In this document: in pieces, positions 35,716 through 44,653 of the stretch
Numbering within the stretch: position 1 is the first letter of the stretch
Layout: each line of letters opens with the position of its first letter
Assembly: GCA_938038815.1 (NCBI GenBank)
Contig: CALHTF010000010.1
Span: forward strand, 1 to 64,000
Direction: 5' to 3'
DNA: 64,000 bases
Source: an uncultured Acidimicrobiales bacterium
GTDB taxonomy: Bacteria; Actinomycetota; Acidimicrobiia; Acidimicrobiales; SHLQ01
Program-made: the position numbers and the translations under genes
Notes under the pieces: generated by a model
The model's input: the letters and a program-made list of their open reading frames with translations, nothing else
Databases searched by the model: none
What the model was told of the DNA's origin: nothing

Positions 35716-37500
35716 GTGGACCTCGCCAAAATTCGCAACACCTGCATCATTGCGCATATCGATCATGGCAAGTCGACCCTCGCCGACCGCATGCTCGAAC
35801 TCACCGGAGCTGTCGCCGACCGCGATATGCGGGCCCAGTACCTCGATTCGATGGATATCGAGCGCGAGCGAGGCATCACCATCAAGCTGCAGAGCGTCCG
35901 CCTCGAATGGCAAGACCATGTCATCAACCTGATCGACACTCCCGGCCACGTCGACTTTGGGTACGAAGTCTCCCGGTCGCTCGCCGCGTGCGAAGGCGGC
36001 ATCTTGGTGGTCGACGCTGCCCAGGGCATCGAGGCCCAAACGTTGGCCAACTGTTACCTCGCACTCGAGAACGACCTCGAGTTGGTTGCGGTACTGAACA
36101 AGATCGACCTGCCGGCCGCCGACCCCGACCGGTATGCGGCCGAAATCGAGAACGTGCTCGGCATCCCGGCCGACGACATTTTGCGCATCAGCGCCAAAAC
36201 CGGTGAAGGCGTTACCGGGGTGCTCGACGCGGTGATCGACCAGATCCCGGCCCCCGAAGGCGACGTCGACAAGCCCCTTCAGGCCCTCATCTTCGACTCG
36301 CACTTCGACCAGTACCGCGGCGTCGTCAGCTCGATCCGGGTGCTGAACGGCACGATCAAGACAGACGCCAAGATCGAGTTCATGCAGGCTGGCTCGACCC
36401 ACCAGGCCGACGAGATCGGTGTGCGGTCGCCCGACAACACGCCGGTGAAAGAGCTCGGCCCTGGCGAGGTGGGCTACCTGATCGCCGGCATCAAAGATGT
36501 CGGCGAAGCGAAGTCTGGTGAAACGGTCACCACCGCGGCCAAGGGTGCAACCGAACCGCTCGACGGTTACCGCGAGCCCAAGCCCATGGTGTTCTCGGGT
36601 TTGTACCCGATCGACGGCGACGAGTTTGCGCTGTTGCGTGAATCGCTCGAAAAGCTTCAGCTCAACGACTCGAGCTTTACCTACCAGCCCGAAACCTCGG
36701 GCGCGCTTGGTCACGGTTTCCGGTGTGGTTTCCTCGGCTTGTTGCACATGGAGATTGTGCGTGAGCGCCTCGAACGTGAATTTGGTCTAACCCTCATCGC
36801 GACCGCACCGTCGGTGGAGTACCGGGTCAACATGCCCAACGATGTGGTTGTTGAGGTCGACAACCCGAGCGACCTGCCCTCGCCCGGAGACTTCGAGTCG
36901 ATCGAAGAGCCGTACCTCAAGTGCGCCATCATCACGCCGTCGGAATACACCGGTCCGCTGATGGATCTGTGCCAGAGCCACCGTGGCGTAATGGAAAAGA
37001 TGGAGTACCTGTCGCCCGAGCGGGTCGAGTTGGTCTACCGCTTGCCTCTCGCTGAGGTGGTGCTCGACTTCTTCGACCATATGAAGAGCCGCACCCAGGG
37101 GTACGCCAGCATGGATTACGAGGCCGACGGTTACTCGCCGGCCGACCTGGTGAAGGTCGACATCTTGTTGCACGGCGACCCGGTCGATGCGTTCAGCACC
37201 ATCGTGCACAAAGACAAGGCGTACGACTACGGCCGCAAGATGGCGGGCAAGCTCAAAGAGCTCATCCCGCGTCAGCAGTTTGAGATCCCGATTCAGGCCA
37301 CCATCGGCGGCAGCATCATCGCTCGCGAAACCGTTCGGGCCTACCGCAAAGACGTCACCGCCAAGCTCTACGGCGGTGACATCACCCGCAAGCGCAAGCT
37401 GCTCGAAAAGCAGAAGCAGGGCAAGAAGCGTATGAAGAGCATCGGCTCAGTCGATATCCCCCAAGAAGCCTTCATCAGCGCCCTGCAGCTCGACGACTAG
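35716..37500 (+). CDS. lepA: Elongation factor 4 (LepA)
   Basis: A 594-aa translational GTPase. The G1 motif is [10 protein letters not shown]2 ERERGITI, G3 DTPGHVDF and G4 NKIDLPAAD. The LepA-specific C-terminal domain ends with [22 protein letters not shown]. The open frame extends upstream to 35518, but GTG at 35716 (VDLAKIRN) is where homology starts. EF4 acts on elongating ribosomes and affects translation initiation and biogenesis. The upstream 184 nt is a shared divergent region with rpsT. Confidence 0.97.
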   Translation: MDLAKIRNTCIIAHIDHGKSTLADRMLELTGAVADRDMRAQYLDSMDIERERGITIKLQSVRLEWQDHVINLIDTPGHVDFGYEVSRSLAACEGGILVVDAAQGIEAQTLANCYLALENDLELVAVLNKIDLPAADPDRYAAEIENVLGIPADDILRISAKTGEGVTGVLDAVIDQIPAPEGDVDKPLQALIFDSHFDQYRGVVSSIRVLNGTIKTDAKIEFMQAGSTHQADEIGVRSPDNTPVKELGPGEVGYLIAGIKDVGEAKSGETVTTAAKGATEPLDGYREPKPMVFSGLYPIDGDEFALLRESLEKLQLNDSSFTYQPETSGALGHGFRCGFLGLLHMEIVRERLEREFGLTLIATAPSVEYRVNMPNDVVVEVDNPSDLPSPGDFESIEEPYLKCAIITPSEYTGPLMDLCQSHRGVMEKMEYLSPERVELVYRLPLAEVVLDFFDHMKSRTQGYASMDYEADGYSPADLVKVDILLHGDPVDAFSTIVHKDKAYDYGRKMAGKLKELIPRQQFEIPIQATIGGSIIARETVRAYRKDVTAKLYGGDITRKRKLLEKQKQGKKRMKSIGSVDIPQEAFISALQLDD

Positions 37501-37504
37501 CCCG

Positions 37505-38404
37505 CTATCGGCACTGGCCGCCCGGCGGTGGCGGCGGATCCGGGAAGCACGGGTTGTACGGCGGCTGCGTGGTGGGTGGTACGAAACCCGCGTTGCCGGC
37601 CCCGATGTAGGTCTCCACGATGTACTCGGTCTGGTGATCGAAGAAACGAAGCTCGAGCATCTTGGGGGTAATGACGTTGTTGACCGCCTCGGTCGGGAAC
37701 GCTCCGCCATGGAACCCTTCGGGCAGGTTGGCGAACGCGTTGTTCACTACCGGCGCAAGTTCGGGCGCAACCGGCACAAAGATCAGAACGTTGAAGTTCA
37801 AGATGTCGTCGGGGTTCGCCAGGGAAATGACTTCGAGAAGAAGTTGATCCCACCAACTCGGGTTGCTCTCGAACAGCGATGCCGCCGAGGCGAGGTCGGC
37901 CATCAAAGCTTCCGGGTTTGCGAGCAGGTCGAAGACACTTCGAGATTCGAGGATGTCGATCAACAGTGCTTCGAGATCGGTCTCTGCTTCTTCGAGTTTG
38001 TCCTTGATGATGTCTCGGGGTGTGAGGTCGTTCTCGATACCGATAATCACTTGGCCGACGAGATCGGGTGACTCGCCGCTCAGCAATGACTGAAAGGTCG
38101 CGACCTTGAGGCCATCGAAGGTGTAAAGGCCTTTCGAGTTGCTAATGGTCTTGACGTCGCCGTCCTCGAGGCCGGTTGCTGCTTTGTCGAGCGAGGCCGG
38201 GTTGAACCGCACCTGGGTGCTTCCGGGGACCCCGGGTTTCACCCGAAAGTCGATGGTGGCGAGAATCAGTTCGTCGCCGTCTTCGAAAAACCCGTTCTCT
38301 TGGGCCTCAATAACCCGCACCCGATGGTGGTCGAAGTAGGTCTCGCAACCGGTCGCTACAAGGGCAAAAACCACCAGCGCAGCAAGAGTTCGCAGTCGAA
38401 TCAT
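37505..38404 (-). CDS. Hypothetical lipoprotein
   Basis: A 299-aa protein with a signal peptide and a lipobox (LVATGC, Cys near residue 20), so it is an exported lipoprotein. The mature part has alternating charged and hydrophobic stretches, a mid-region predicted to be helical (about residues 120-200), and a C-terminal tail with four-plus prolines in PDPPPPPGG and two cysteines. I do not recognise a family. The frame opens at 38488, but ATG 38404 begins the signal peptide. It is convergent with lepA (4-nt gap). Confidence 0.7.
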   Translation of the reverse strand: MIRLRTLAALVVFALVATGCETYFDHHRVRVIEAQENGFFEDGDELILATIDFRVKPGVPGSTQVRFNPASLDKAATGLEDGDVKTISNSKGLYTFDGLKVATFQSLLSGESPDLVGQVIIGIENDLTPRDIIKDKLEEAETDLEALLIDILESRSVFDLLANPEALMADLASAASLFESNPSWWDQLLLEVISLANPDDILNFNVLIFVPVAPELAPVVNNAFANLPEGFHGGAFPTEAVNNVITPKMLELRFFDHQTEYIVETYIGAGNAGFVPPTTQPPYNPCFPDPPPPPGGQCR

Positions 38405-38471
38405 CAATGTCGCCCTGGCATTGGTTCGTAGCCAGACAGTAGGCCGCACCAACCAAACCCGTCGAATAACC

Positions 38472-38527
38472 CCCGAACTGGGGAGCAAACGTGTACCTAG
38501 AGGTACGCGAACTGTCCCCAGTTCGGG
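38472..38527. promoter_or_regulatory. Nested inverted repeats upstream of hrcA
   Basis: The outer arms CCCGAACTGGGGA (38472-38484) and TCCCCAGTTCGGG (38515-38527) are perfectly complementary. Inside them GTACCT (38493-38498) and AGGTAC (38501-38506) form a second palindrome. The structure ends 47 nt before the hrcA ATG. It does not match the CIRCE operator (TTAGCACTC-N9-GAGTGCTAA) or the HspR HAIR sequence. It could be an operator for another regulator or a REP-like palindrome. Confidence 0.6.
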
Positions 38528-38574
38528 TTGGTGCTCGACTACTGGCTGGGTGTCCCGAAGGGTAATGTTCGGAT

Positions 38575-39585
38575 ATGGCCGATGTTCACGACCTCGACGA
38601 TCGCAAAGCAGCGATTCTTCGCGCCGTGGTCACCGAGTACATCTCGACCGCTCAGCCGGTCGGGTCGGGAAAGATTGCCGCCCGGCGGTCGCTCGATGTT
38701 TCGTCGGCCACCGTTCGGAACGAACTCGGTTTCCTCGAATCGGAGGGGTATCTGCACAAGCCACACACCAGCGCTGGTCGCGTGCCCACCGACAAGGGTT
38801 ACCGGTTCTTCGTCGACCAGATGAGTGGCACCCCTCAGCTTGGGCCGAACCAAAACATTCAGGTTCGAGAGTTCTTCGATCAGACGCATTCGGAAATCGA
38901 GTCGATGCTGCGCGACACCACCCGGTTGCTTACCGGCCTTACCGATTGCGCGGCGGTCATCACCGGACCTGGACGCGACGTCGCCACGATTCGCTCCGCT
39001 CAACTGGTGGCCTTGCACGCCCAAAACCTTTTGGCGGTGCTGGTGCTGTCGAACGGTGCGGTCGCCAAGCGGACCTTCGAAGCCGACATCGAGCCCGATG
39101 AGAAAACCGTTGCGGCGGCGAGCGCCAAACTCAACGACGCCATGCGAGGCGCGACCCTCGCTGCGCTACCAGCCTGTGACCCATCGGGCGACCCGGTGGT
39201 CGACGACATTGTGGCGTTGGCTCACGGTGCGTTCGCCGATGAGGTTTCCACCGACCCGGTGTATGTCGGCGGTCGAGCCCAGGTGGCCGAAAGTTTCGAG
39301 GCGGTCGACACCGTCCGCGAAGTTCTGGGCTTGCTCGAACGCCAGTTCATCATCGTCGGTCTGATTCGCGACGTGCTCGGTCGGGGCATGTCGGTGGCCA
39401 TCGGGAACGAAACCGGCGTCGACAATCTGGCCGAATGTTCGCTCGTTGTGGCGCCCTACGAAGTCGAGGGCGAGCCGGTCGGAACCATTGGCCTGCTCGG
39501 CCCCACCCGCATGAACTACTCGCGGGCGTTGGCCGCGGTAGCGGTGGTCGGTACCTCGCTCGGCGACCGACTCACCGCCGGTTAA
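38575..39585 (+). CDS. hrcA: Heat-inducible transcription repressor HrcA
   Basis: A 336-aa repressor. The winged-helix N-terminus reads DDRKAAILRAVVTEYISTAQPVGSG, with SSATVRNELGFLE as the recognition region, and the protein ends with the HrcA domain motif LGPTRMNYSRALAAV. HrcA normally represses chaperone genes through CIRCE, which I did not find in this window, so its operator is either elsewhere or divergent. It is followed 83 nt later by dnaJ, a common order. Confidence 0.95.
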   Translation: MADVHDLDDRKAAILRAVVTEYISTAQPVGSGKIAARRSLDVSSATVRNELGFLESEGYLHKPHTSAGRVPTDKGYRFFVDQMSGTPQLGPNQNIQVREFFDQTHSEIESMLRDTTRLLTGLTDCAAVITGPGRDVATIRSAQLVALHAQNLLAVLVLSNGAVAKRTFEADIEPDEKTVAAASAKLNDAMRGATLAALPACDPSGDPVVDDIVALAHGAFADEVSTDPVYVGGRAQVAESFEAVDTVREVLGLLERQFIIVGLIRDVLGRGMSVAIGNETGVDNLAECSLVVAPYEVEGEPVGTIGLLGPTRMNYSRALAAVAVVGTSLGDRLTAG

Positions 39586-39668
39586 ACCCGCTCGAGTACC
39601 GGTAAGGCGTCACGTCGGCGCCGCTCCGGTAGTAATTCGCGCCTAAAGAACGGCATGCTTGGGACCAG

Positions 39669-40784
39669 ATGGCTAACGACTATTACGAAATTCTCGGTGT
39701 TTCCCGCGACGCCGACGACGCCACGATCAAAAAGGCGTACCGCAAGCTCGCCCGCCAGTATCACCCCGACACCAACCCGGGCGATGCTGAAGCCGAGGCG
39801 CGCTTCAAAGAGCTAGCTGTCGCGTACGAGATTCTCAGCGACCCAGAGAAGCGAGCCCAGTTCGACCGGTTCGGCAGCGTGGGCGGCCCAGGTGGTGGCC
39901 CGGGCGGCATGGGCGACATGTTCGGCGGCGGCATTAACGACCTGTTCGAAGCATTCTTTGGTCAAGCCGGCAACCCGTTTGGCGGTGGCCCGACTCGAGC
40001 CCGCACGGGTGAAGACATCGAGACCATGCTCGAGATTCCGTTCGAGCGGGCGGTGTTCGGCGGCGAGCAAAGTATCGATGTCGAGACCGCGGTCGCGTGC
40101 GACACCTGTGAGGCGAGTGGTTGTAAGCCGGGCACGTTCCCCGAACGCTGTACCACCTGCGATGGTGCAGGTCAGGTACGCCAGGTTCGTCGATCGATCC
40201 TTGGTCAGATGGTCTCGGCGGCGCCGTGTCCGTCTTGTTCGGGTGCGGGGGAGACCGTGCCCGAGCCGTGCTCGGCGTGTCGAGGCGAAGGCCGAGTCCG
40301 CGATACCCGCACATATTCGGTTGAGGTTCCCGCCGGGGTCGACGATGGCTCGACCCTGCGGCTCACCGGTCGGGGAGCGGTTGGTCCACGGGGCGTCGGC
40401 AACGGCGACCTTTACGTTCACCTGCGGGTGGAACCCCACGAAACCTTTGTGCGCGACGGCTATGACCTGCGCGCCACCTTGCCGGTCGGAATCTCCCAAG
40501 CCGCACTCGGTGCGGCTATCACCTACGACACGCTCGATGGTCCCGAAGACCTCGTCGTAAAGCCGGGTACCCAGCCGGGTCGACTGTTCCGGTTGCGGGG
40601 TCGGGGAGTGCCCCACCTCGACGGACGCGGACGAGGCGACCTGCTGGTCAAGCTCGACATCGCGGTCCCGACCGACCTCTCCGACGAAGAGGCCGACCTG
40701 CTCCGCCAGTTTGCCGAGCTTCGAGGCGACGAGGTCGCCGAAGAATCCGGCCTGTTGTCGAAGATCCGCTCGGCCTTTAAGTAA
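39669..40784 (+). CDS. dnaJ: Chaperone protein DnaJ
   Basis: A 371-aa co-chaperone of DnaK. The J domain holds the HPD motif (YHPDTNPGD) near residue 36, then a Gly-rich region, then four CxxCxGxG-type zinc motifs between about residues 140 and 215 (CDTCEASGC, CTTCDGAG, CPSCSGAG, CSACRGEG), and the C-terminal substrate-binding domain. DnaK and GrpE are not in the window. It overlaps nothing but lies 7 nt before rsmE, so the three genes probably form one operon. Confidence 0.97.
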   Translation: MANDYYEILGVSRDADDATIKKAYRKLARQYHPDTNPGDAEAEARFKELAVAYEILSDPEKRAQFDRFGSVGGPGGGPGGMGDMFGGGINDLFEAFFGQAGNPFGGGPTRARTGEDIETMLEIPFERAVFGGEQSIDVETAVACDTCEASGCKPGTFPERCTTCDGAGQVRQVRRSILGQMVSAAPCPSCSGAGETVPEPCSACRGEGRVRDTRTYSVEVPAGVDDGSTLRLTGRGAVGPRGVGNGDLYVHLRVEPHETFVRDGYDLRATLPVGISQAALGAAITYDTLDGPEDLVVKPGTQPGRLFRLRGRGVPHLDGRGRGDLLVKLDIAVPTDLSDEEADLLRQFAELRGDEVAEESGLLSKIRSAFK

Positions 40785-40791
40785 CGGTCGA

Positions 40792-41502
40792 GTGGTGGCC
40801 CCCGACTCGCGCCTCGCCGGACCCGACGGCCGGGGTGGGCCCCATGTTTTTGTCGACGACCTCGCCGCCCCGGTACTCGCCCCCGACGATCGTCAGCATC
40901 TCGAACGGTCGCTGCGACTTCGAGCCGGCGACCCGCTGACCGTCGGCGATGGCCACGGCCGTTGGCGGGCGTGTTCGTTCGGCGACGAGGTTGAACCAAC
41001 CGGCGACATCATCGAGGCGGTTCGACCCGCGCCCCTGCTCACCGTTGGGTTCGCGTTGGTGAAGGGGACCAGGCCCGAGCTCGTGGTGCAAAAGCTGACC
41101 GAGCTGGGCATCGATCACATCGTGTTGGTGTCGGCCGAGCGCAGCGTCGTGAAGTGGGATCAAGCCAAGACCGACAAGAACCTGGCCCGACTCCGGCGCA
41201 TCGCCACCGAAGCATCGATGCAGTCGCGTCGGCTGTGGCTGCCCGAGGTCAGTGGGCTCTCGTCGGTCTCGGTGCTGCGCGAAGGTTCGCCGGTGGCGTT
41301 GGCCGAGCCTGGTGGACGACCGGTGGCCGCCGCCGACCACACGATCGTGGTCGGGCCCGAAGGTGGCTGGGCACCTAGCGAACTCGACGGGGCCGAGCAG
41401 GTGGGGATTTCGGCGCAGATTCTTCGAGCCGAAACGGCGGCGATCGTAGCGGGCTCGGTGCTTTCGCAGATCCGGGCGGGGTTGGTCTCGCCAGCCAGCT
41501 AG
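40792..41502 (+). CDS. rsmE: 16S rRNA (uracil-1498-N3)-methyltransferase
   Basis: A 236-aa SPOUT methyltransferase. It has the N-terminal PUA-like part (HVFVDDLAAPVLAPDD...), the motif VVQKLTELGIDHIVLVSAERSV, and the SAM-binding knot VGPEGGWAPSELDGA with LRAETAAI. Tandem GTG codons at 40792 and 40795 are both possible starts. The frame continues upstream into dnaJ as a shadow. Order dnaJ-rsmE is conserved. Confidence 0.93.
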   Translation: MVAPDSRLAGPDGRGGPHVFVDDLAAPVLAPDDRQHLERSLRLRAGDPLTVGDGHGRWRACSFGDEVEPTGDIIEAVRPAPLLTVGFALVKGTRPELVVQKLTELGIDHIVLVSAERSVVKWDQAKTDKNLARLRRIATEASMQSRRLWLPEVSGLSSVSVLREGSPVALAEPGGRPVAAADHTIVVGPEGGWAPSELDGAEQVGISAQILRAETAAIVAGSVLSQIRAGLVSPAS

Positions 41503-41792
41503 GGCGCCCGCTCGTCGCCCACCCGGGCCCCAACAGTCGACCACGCTGTGCGTTCACCAGCCGATCGGCCCGGAAAGCGAATCACACGCAGCGTGGACGG
41601 ATGGTCGTGCATAGTGACGCTTCGAGCGAAATTCTCCCCAGAACTCGGTGAGATCGGCGCGAAAAGCACGGTGCGTCCGCTTTTGCGCGCTCTGAGTCAT
41701 TAGGCCTACTCTTGGCCTAGGTCACGCTACGTGTTAGCGGGCGAGTTTCACTTGTTGTCCGATCACGCATCGGCCGCAACGCCAGGGCGTAA
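41503..41792. promoter_or_regulatory. bldD upstream region with two partial BldD-box matches
   Basis: This 290-nt gap has no gene. Two sites resemble the Streptomyces BldD operator consensus nTnACnC(A/T)GnGTnAn. The one at 41687-41701 has a perfect right half CTGAGTCA and matches 7 of 9 fixed positions. The one at 41721-41735 (TCACGCTACGTG core) also matches 7 of 9. Their centres are 34 bp apart, about three helical turns. BldD is autoregulatory in Streptomyces, so the placement is suggestive, though each match alone is weak. An 8-bp inverted repeat (CCACGCTG/CAGCGTGG) also lies near 41540-41595. Confidence 0.35.
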
Positions 41793-42362
41793 ATGAGTAG
41801 GGAATCAGCAGATCAGATGGAACTAGACGAAGAGGCGCATGCCGAGATGTACAGCCGCAAGGTTGGCGACCGGCTTCGAGCCATTCGCCGCCAAAAGCGG
41901 TTGTCGCTCCAAGAGGTGGAAGCAACCTCGAATCAGGAGTTCAAGGCCTCGGTCCTTGGTGCCTATGAGCGAGGCGAACGGGCGATTTCGGTTCCCCGTC
42001 TGCAGCGGCTCGCACTGTTCTACAACGTGCCGATCGACCAGCTCCTCCCGGTCGATGTCCCCGACTTCGGCGTCGAGACCCGGCCCACGATCGATCTCAC
42101 CGAAGTTCCGGCCCGTAAGCCGGCTCGTTCGGTCACCATCGACCTCGCTCGGCTCGAAGCATTGTCGGGCCCGGAGTCCGAAATGCTCAACCGGTACCTG
42201 CAGATGGTTCAGGTTCAGCGCCAGGACTTCAACGGTCGAGTGCTGACCATTCGCCGCGACGATCTTCAGGCCATGGCCGCGATCCTCGGAACCGTTATCG
42301 AGGGTGCCGTGCCGCGGCTCAACGAGCTCGGTTTGTGCTACCAAACCCCTGCTCAGCAGTAG
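41793..42362 (+). CDS. bldD: BldD-family transcriptional regulator with c-di-GMP motif
   Basis: A 189-aa regulator matching BldD over its length. The N-terminal helix-turn-helix (about residues 21-85) reads VGDRLRAIRRQKRLSLQEVE and later LGAYERGERAISVPRLQRLA, close to Streptomyces BldD. The C-terminal domain holds R143-Q-D145, eight residues, then R154-R-D-D157, the RxD-X8-RxxD signature for binding tetrameric c-di-GMP. In Streptomyces this clamp dimerises BldD on DNA and represses development genes. ATG 41793 has an AGGGCG ribosome-binding sequence. Two hairpins follow the stop. Confidence 0.92.
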   Translation: MSRESADQMELDEEAHAEMYSRKVGDRLRAIRRQKRLSLQEVEATSNQEFKASVLGAYERGERAISVPRLQRLALFYNVPIDQLLPVDVPDFGVETRPTIDLTEVPARKPARSVTIDLARLEALSGPESEMLNRYLQMVQVQRQDFNGRVLTIRRDDLQAMAAILGTVIEGAVPRLNELGLCYQTPAQQ

Positions 42363-42380
42363 CGGTTTCCTAGCGCTTCA

Positions 42381-42419
42381 CGCCGCCTGAAAAAGGTGGC
42401 GTAAGACCGGTCTTCGGTC
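42381..42419 (+). terminator. Tandem hairpins after bldD
   Basis: CGCCGCCT (42381-42388) pairs with AGGTGGCG (42394-42401) with one G-T pair, around a GAAAA loop. GACCG (42405-42409) then pairs with CGGTC (42415-42419). They follow the bldD stop by 18 nt and precede the next gene's Shine-Dalgarno by 32 nt. No strong T-tract is present, so termination may be partial. Confidence 0.5.
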
Positions 42420-42469
42420 CCCGAATTGTCGGGTGAATTGTGTAAGGCTGCGGACGGAGGAATTCGTCC

Positions 42470-43903
42470 GTGGAGCTACCGCGCTCATCACAACCGTTTC
42501 ATGTGCGTCAGAGCGTCGACCCCGATCTGGTCGGCGGCGAACTGACCATCCGCGGCGACGCCGAACTGGCGCGTCGCATCAACGGCGACGTCACGGTTAC
42601 CTCCGGGCAAGTCCTGGTATCGGGTGTCATCACGGGCAGTCTCTTTGTTGTTGGTGGTCATGTACAGATCACCGGATCGGTTGGCGGAACCGTCGAGAAC
42701 CTTGGGGGCGTCGTCGATGTCTATGGCGTGGTCGAAGGCCTCGTGCATGGCCCGCGCCCCTCGACCCGTATCGCTCCCGACGCCGTCGTGGGCGAAGCGG
42801 TTCGCTCGCCTCAGTCGTTAAGCGGCCGGGCACAAACCGACCACCGCAGCACGACCCCCGAGGTGCCCATCGTCGCCGAGCGCTACGACTCGGCAGGTCG
42901 GTGGCGGTTGGCGACCGGACTCGTTGGGGTCGCGGCCGCGATCTCCGTTTCGGGTTTCGCGATCTTTGGCGGCAACGGAGTGCCGTCGACCGGCCAAGCG
43001 CTCGAGGTAGTGGTGGCCGACCCCGAGGTGGTCGAGGTCGCCGGAATCGTCGAGTACGCAACCTCCGATGCGCCCGAACCAATGAGCGAAACCGAAGTGG
43101 CCGACGAGGTCGAGCGCGGCCTTTCGTTACTCGATGACCTCGTGGTCGAACCCCGCACTAGCGACGTGCCCAGCGAACCTGCGTTGTGGCGCAGTCCGCC
43201 AGCGGTCGACCCCGACGGCTGCGTGCCGTGGACCGTGCTGGTCAGCGAAAGCGATTCGTTGGTTTCGGCATCGTCGTTCTCGTGTGAGGTGAACGGGTCG
43301 TGGACCGACGCGCTGTCAGGGGCCAGCCACGACACCGCCGAAGCCCTTACCGTTGCCCCGATCGTTCCGGTGGTCAACGTGGTGCAGGCAGGCGGCGCAG
43401 CCTGGGATGAATCGACTCGTCGCAGTTATGCATCCGATACCTCCAGTCCAGAAACCCTGCAGGTCATGTCGACCGAGCTCGAATCCGAACGAGCCGGGCG
43501 GGCCCCCGACCAGTGGCGGCCCGACGATCAATCGGTTTGGTGCGGCTACGGACTCGACTGGGTGAGCGTCAAGACCCGGTTCGGGCTCGCCGTTACCACC
43601 GCCGAGGCCCGAACCCTGCGCCTCATGATCGACACCTGCGATGCCGAGTCGTCGGCTGGTCCAAATCCGGTTCACTCTCGCGCTGATCGTCAAGTCGCCC
43701 AGGTCGAACTCGACCCCGACCTGGTAGTGGCAGAAGAACCGGCGTTCGTTTTGCCGTGCGACGACAGCTACCCCGACGTGTGCGTTCCGTCGCCCCCGGC
43801 GGTCGTCACGTGCGAGCAGGTCGGACAGGTCGGCTTCGAAGTGCGGGGCGACGACCCCCACAATTTCGACACCAACGGCGACGGCATCGGCTGCGATTTC
43901 TAG
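42470..43903 (+). CDS. Bactofilin-like / Excalibur fusion membrane protein
   Basis: A 477-aa protein with an unusual three-part design. Residues about 18-112 carry repeating small/valine strands (SGVITGSLFVVGGHVQITGS) like the beta-helix of polymer-forming bactofilins and would be cytosolic. One membrane helix lies at about 146-166. The long exported part is acidic and Ser/Thr-rich, with Trp-containing patches, and ends in an Excalibur calcium-binding motif at about 443-477 (TCEQ... then NFDTNGDGIGCDF). GTG 42470 has a strong GGAGG nine nt upstream. It follows bldD and could be a BldD target. Function unknown. Confidence 0.7.
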   Translation: MELPRSSQPFHVRQSVDPDLVGGELTIRGDAELARRINGDVTVTSGQVLVSGVITGSLFVVGGHVQITGSVGGTVENLGGVVDVYGVVEGLVHGPRPSTRIAPDAVVGEAVRSPQSLSGRAQTDHRSTTPEVPIVAERYDSAGRWRLATGLVGVAAAISVSGFAIFGGNGVPSTGQALEVVVADPEVVEVAGIVEYATSDAPEPMSETEVADEVERGLSLLDDLVVEPRTSDVPSEPALWRSPPAVDPDGCVPWTVLVSESDSLVSASSFSCEVNGSWTDALSGASHDTAEALTVAPIVPVVNVVQAGGAAWDESTRRSYASDTSSPETLQVMSTELESERAGRAPDQWRPDDQSVWCGYGLDWVSVKTRFGLAVTTAEARTLRLMIDTCDAESSAGPNPVHSRADRQVAQVELDPDLVVAEEPAFVLPCDDSYPDVCVPSPPAVVTCEQVGQVGFEVRGDDPHNFDTNGDGIGCDF

Positions 43904-43928
43904 CCCGGTTTGAAACTAAGGTGGCGCC

Positions 43929-44399
43929 ATGAGCTTATGGACCCCTGACGGTGAACATCCCGTCGATCGCAACCCAGCCCCCGAACCCCAGCGCGAAAGT
44001 GCTGCCGCGGGCGGACCACCGCCTGGCGCTATGCCTGGCATGGAGGGAATGCCGGCGTTCGAGGACCTCTCGCCCGAGGAACAAGAACAAGCTCGTCAAA
44101 TGGCCGCCGAGATGGCCGAAGCCCAGCAGCGCATCTTGTCGGTGCCCGCCTCGACCGTTATCGCCAACCACGCGATGGGGCTCTATGAGCTCGCAGCGAT
44201 TCACCTTTCGACCGAACAGCCCAACTTCGCCGACGCCCAGTTCGCGATCGACGCTATGGCCGCGTTGGTCGAGGGTTTCCCGGGCAAGCTCGGCGAGAAC
44301 GAACCGACCTTGCGCGAAGCACTCGGCCAGCTACGACTGGTTTTTGTGGAGCTGCAAACCCAAATGGCAGCCAACGACGCTGCTGCTTCGGACGACTAA
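43929..44399 (+). CDS. DUF1844-like protein upstream of infC
   Basis: A 156-aa cytosolic protein. The N-terminal ~45 residues are Pro/Gly/Met-rich and probably disordered; the rest is helical with SPEEQEQARQMAAEMAEAQQ then FAIDAMAALVEGFPGKL and LREALGQLRLVFVELQ, consistent with the DUF1844 family. Genes of this family commonly precede infC in actinobacteria. Role unknown. Confidence 0.7.
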   Translation: MSLWTPDGEHPVDRNPAPEPQRESAAAGGPPPGAMPGMEGMPAFEDLSPEEQEQARQMAAEMAEAQQRILSVPASTVIANHAMGLYELAAIHLSTEQPNFADAQFAIDAMAALVEGFPGKLGENEPTLREALGQLRLVFVELQTQMAANDAAASDD

Positions 44400-44439
44400 C
44401 GCCTGCTCGCCCCGCTGCGTCACTCGTGCGGAGCGCTGC

Positions 44440-44653
44440 TAGAGTCAGATCTACAACTGAATGGAAAGCAGGCTTGTCCTCACCTCCTTGTGGTCTACAC
44501 CTGTGGGGTTCTCCTCGCCGCAATGGCGATTCCTGGTGCTTCGGCGCTGAGGGTTTCGTCGTCCGTCGTGGGGTTTTTCGAGGCCCGAGCTGGCTTTCCA
44601 TGAAGAACACCCTGCGAAAGGACAACAACTGCATGCGGAACGAGCGTCGATAG
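44440..44653 (+). promoter_or_regulatory. infC leader with a 17-codon upstream ORF abutting infC
   Basis: The 254-nt gap before infC is unusually long. A TAGAGT hexamer at about 44440 could be a -10 element. The leader contains several GC-rich segments able to fold. A short ORF (ATG 44600, stop TAG 44651-44653) encodes MKNTLRKDNNCMRNERR and ends directly against the infC GTG, so translation could be coupled. infC-rpmI-rplT operons are autoregulated through their leaders in several bacteria; this leader is a candidate for a similar control. Confidence 0.4.

Noticed and set aside
38405-38574. CIRCE or HAIR operator for hrcA-dnaJ
   Set aside because: Neither TTAGCACTC-N9-GAGTGCTAA nor a CTTGAGT-type HAIR repeat is present; only the unrelated nested palindrome was found.
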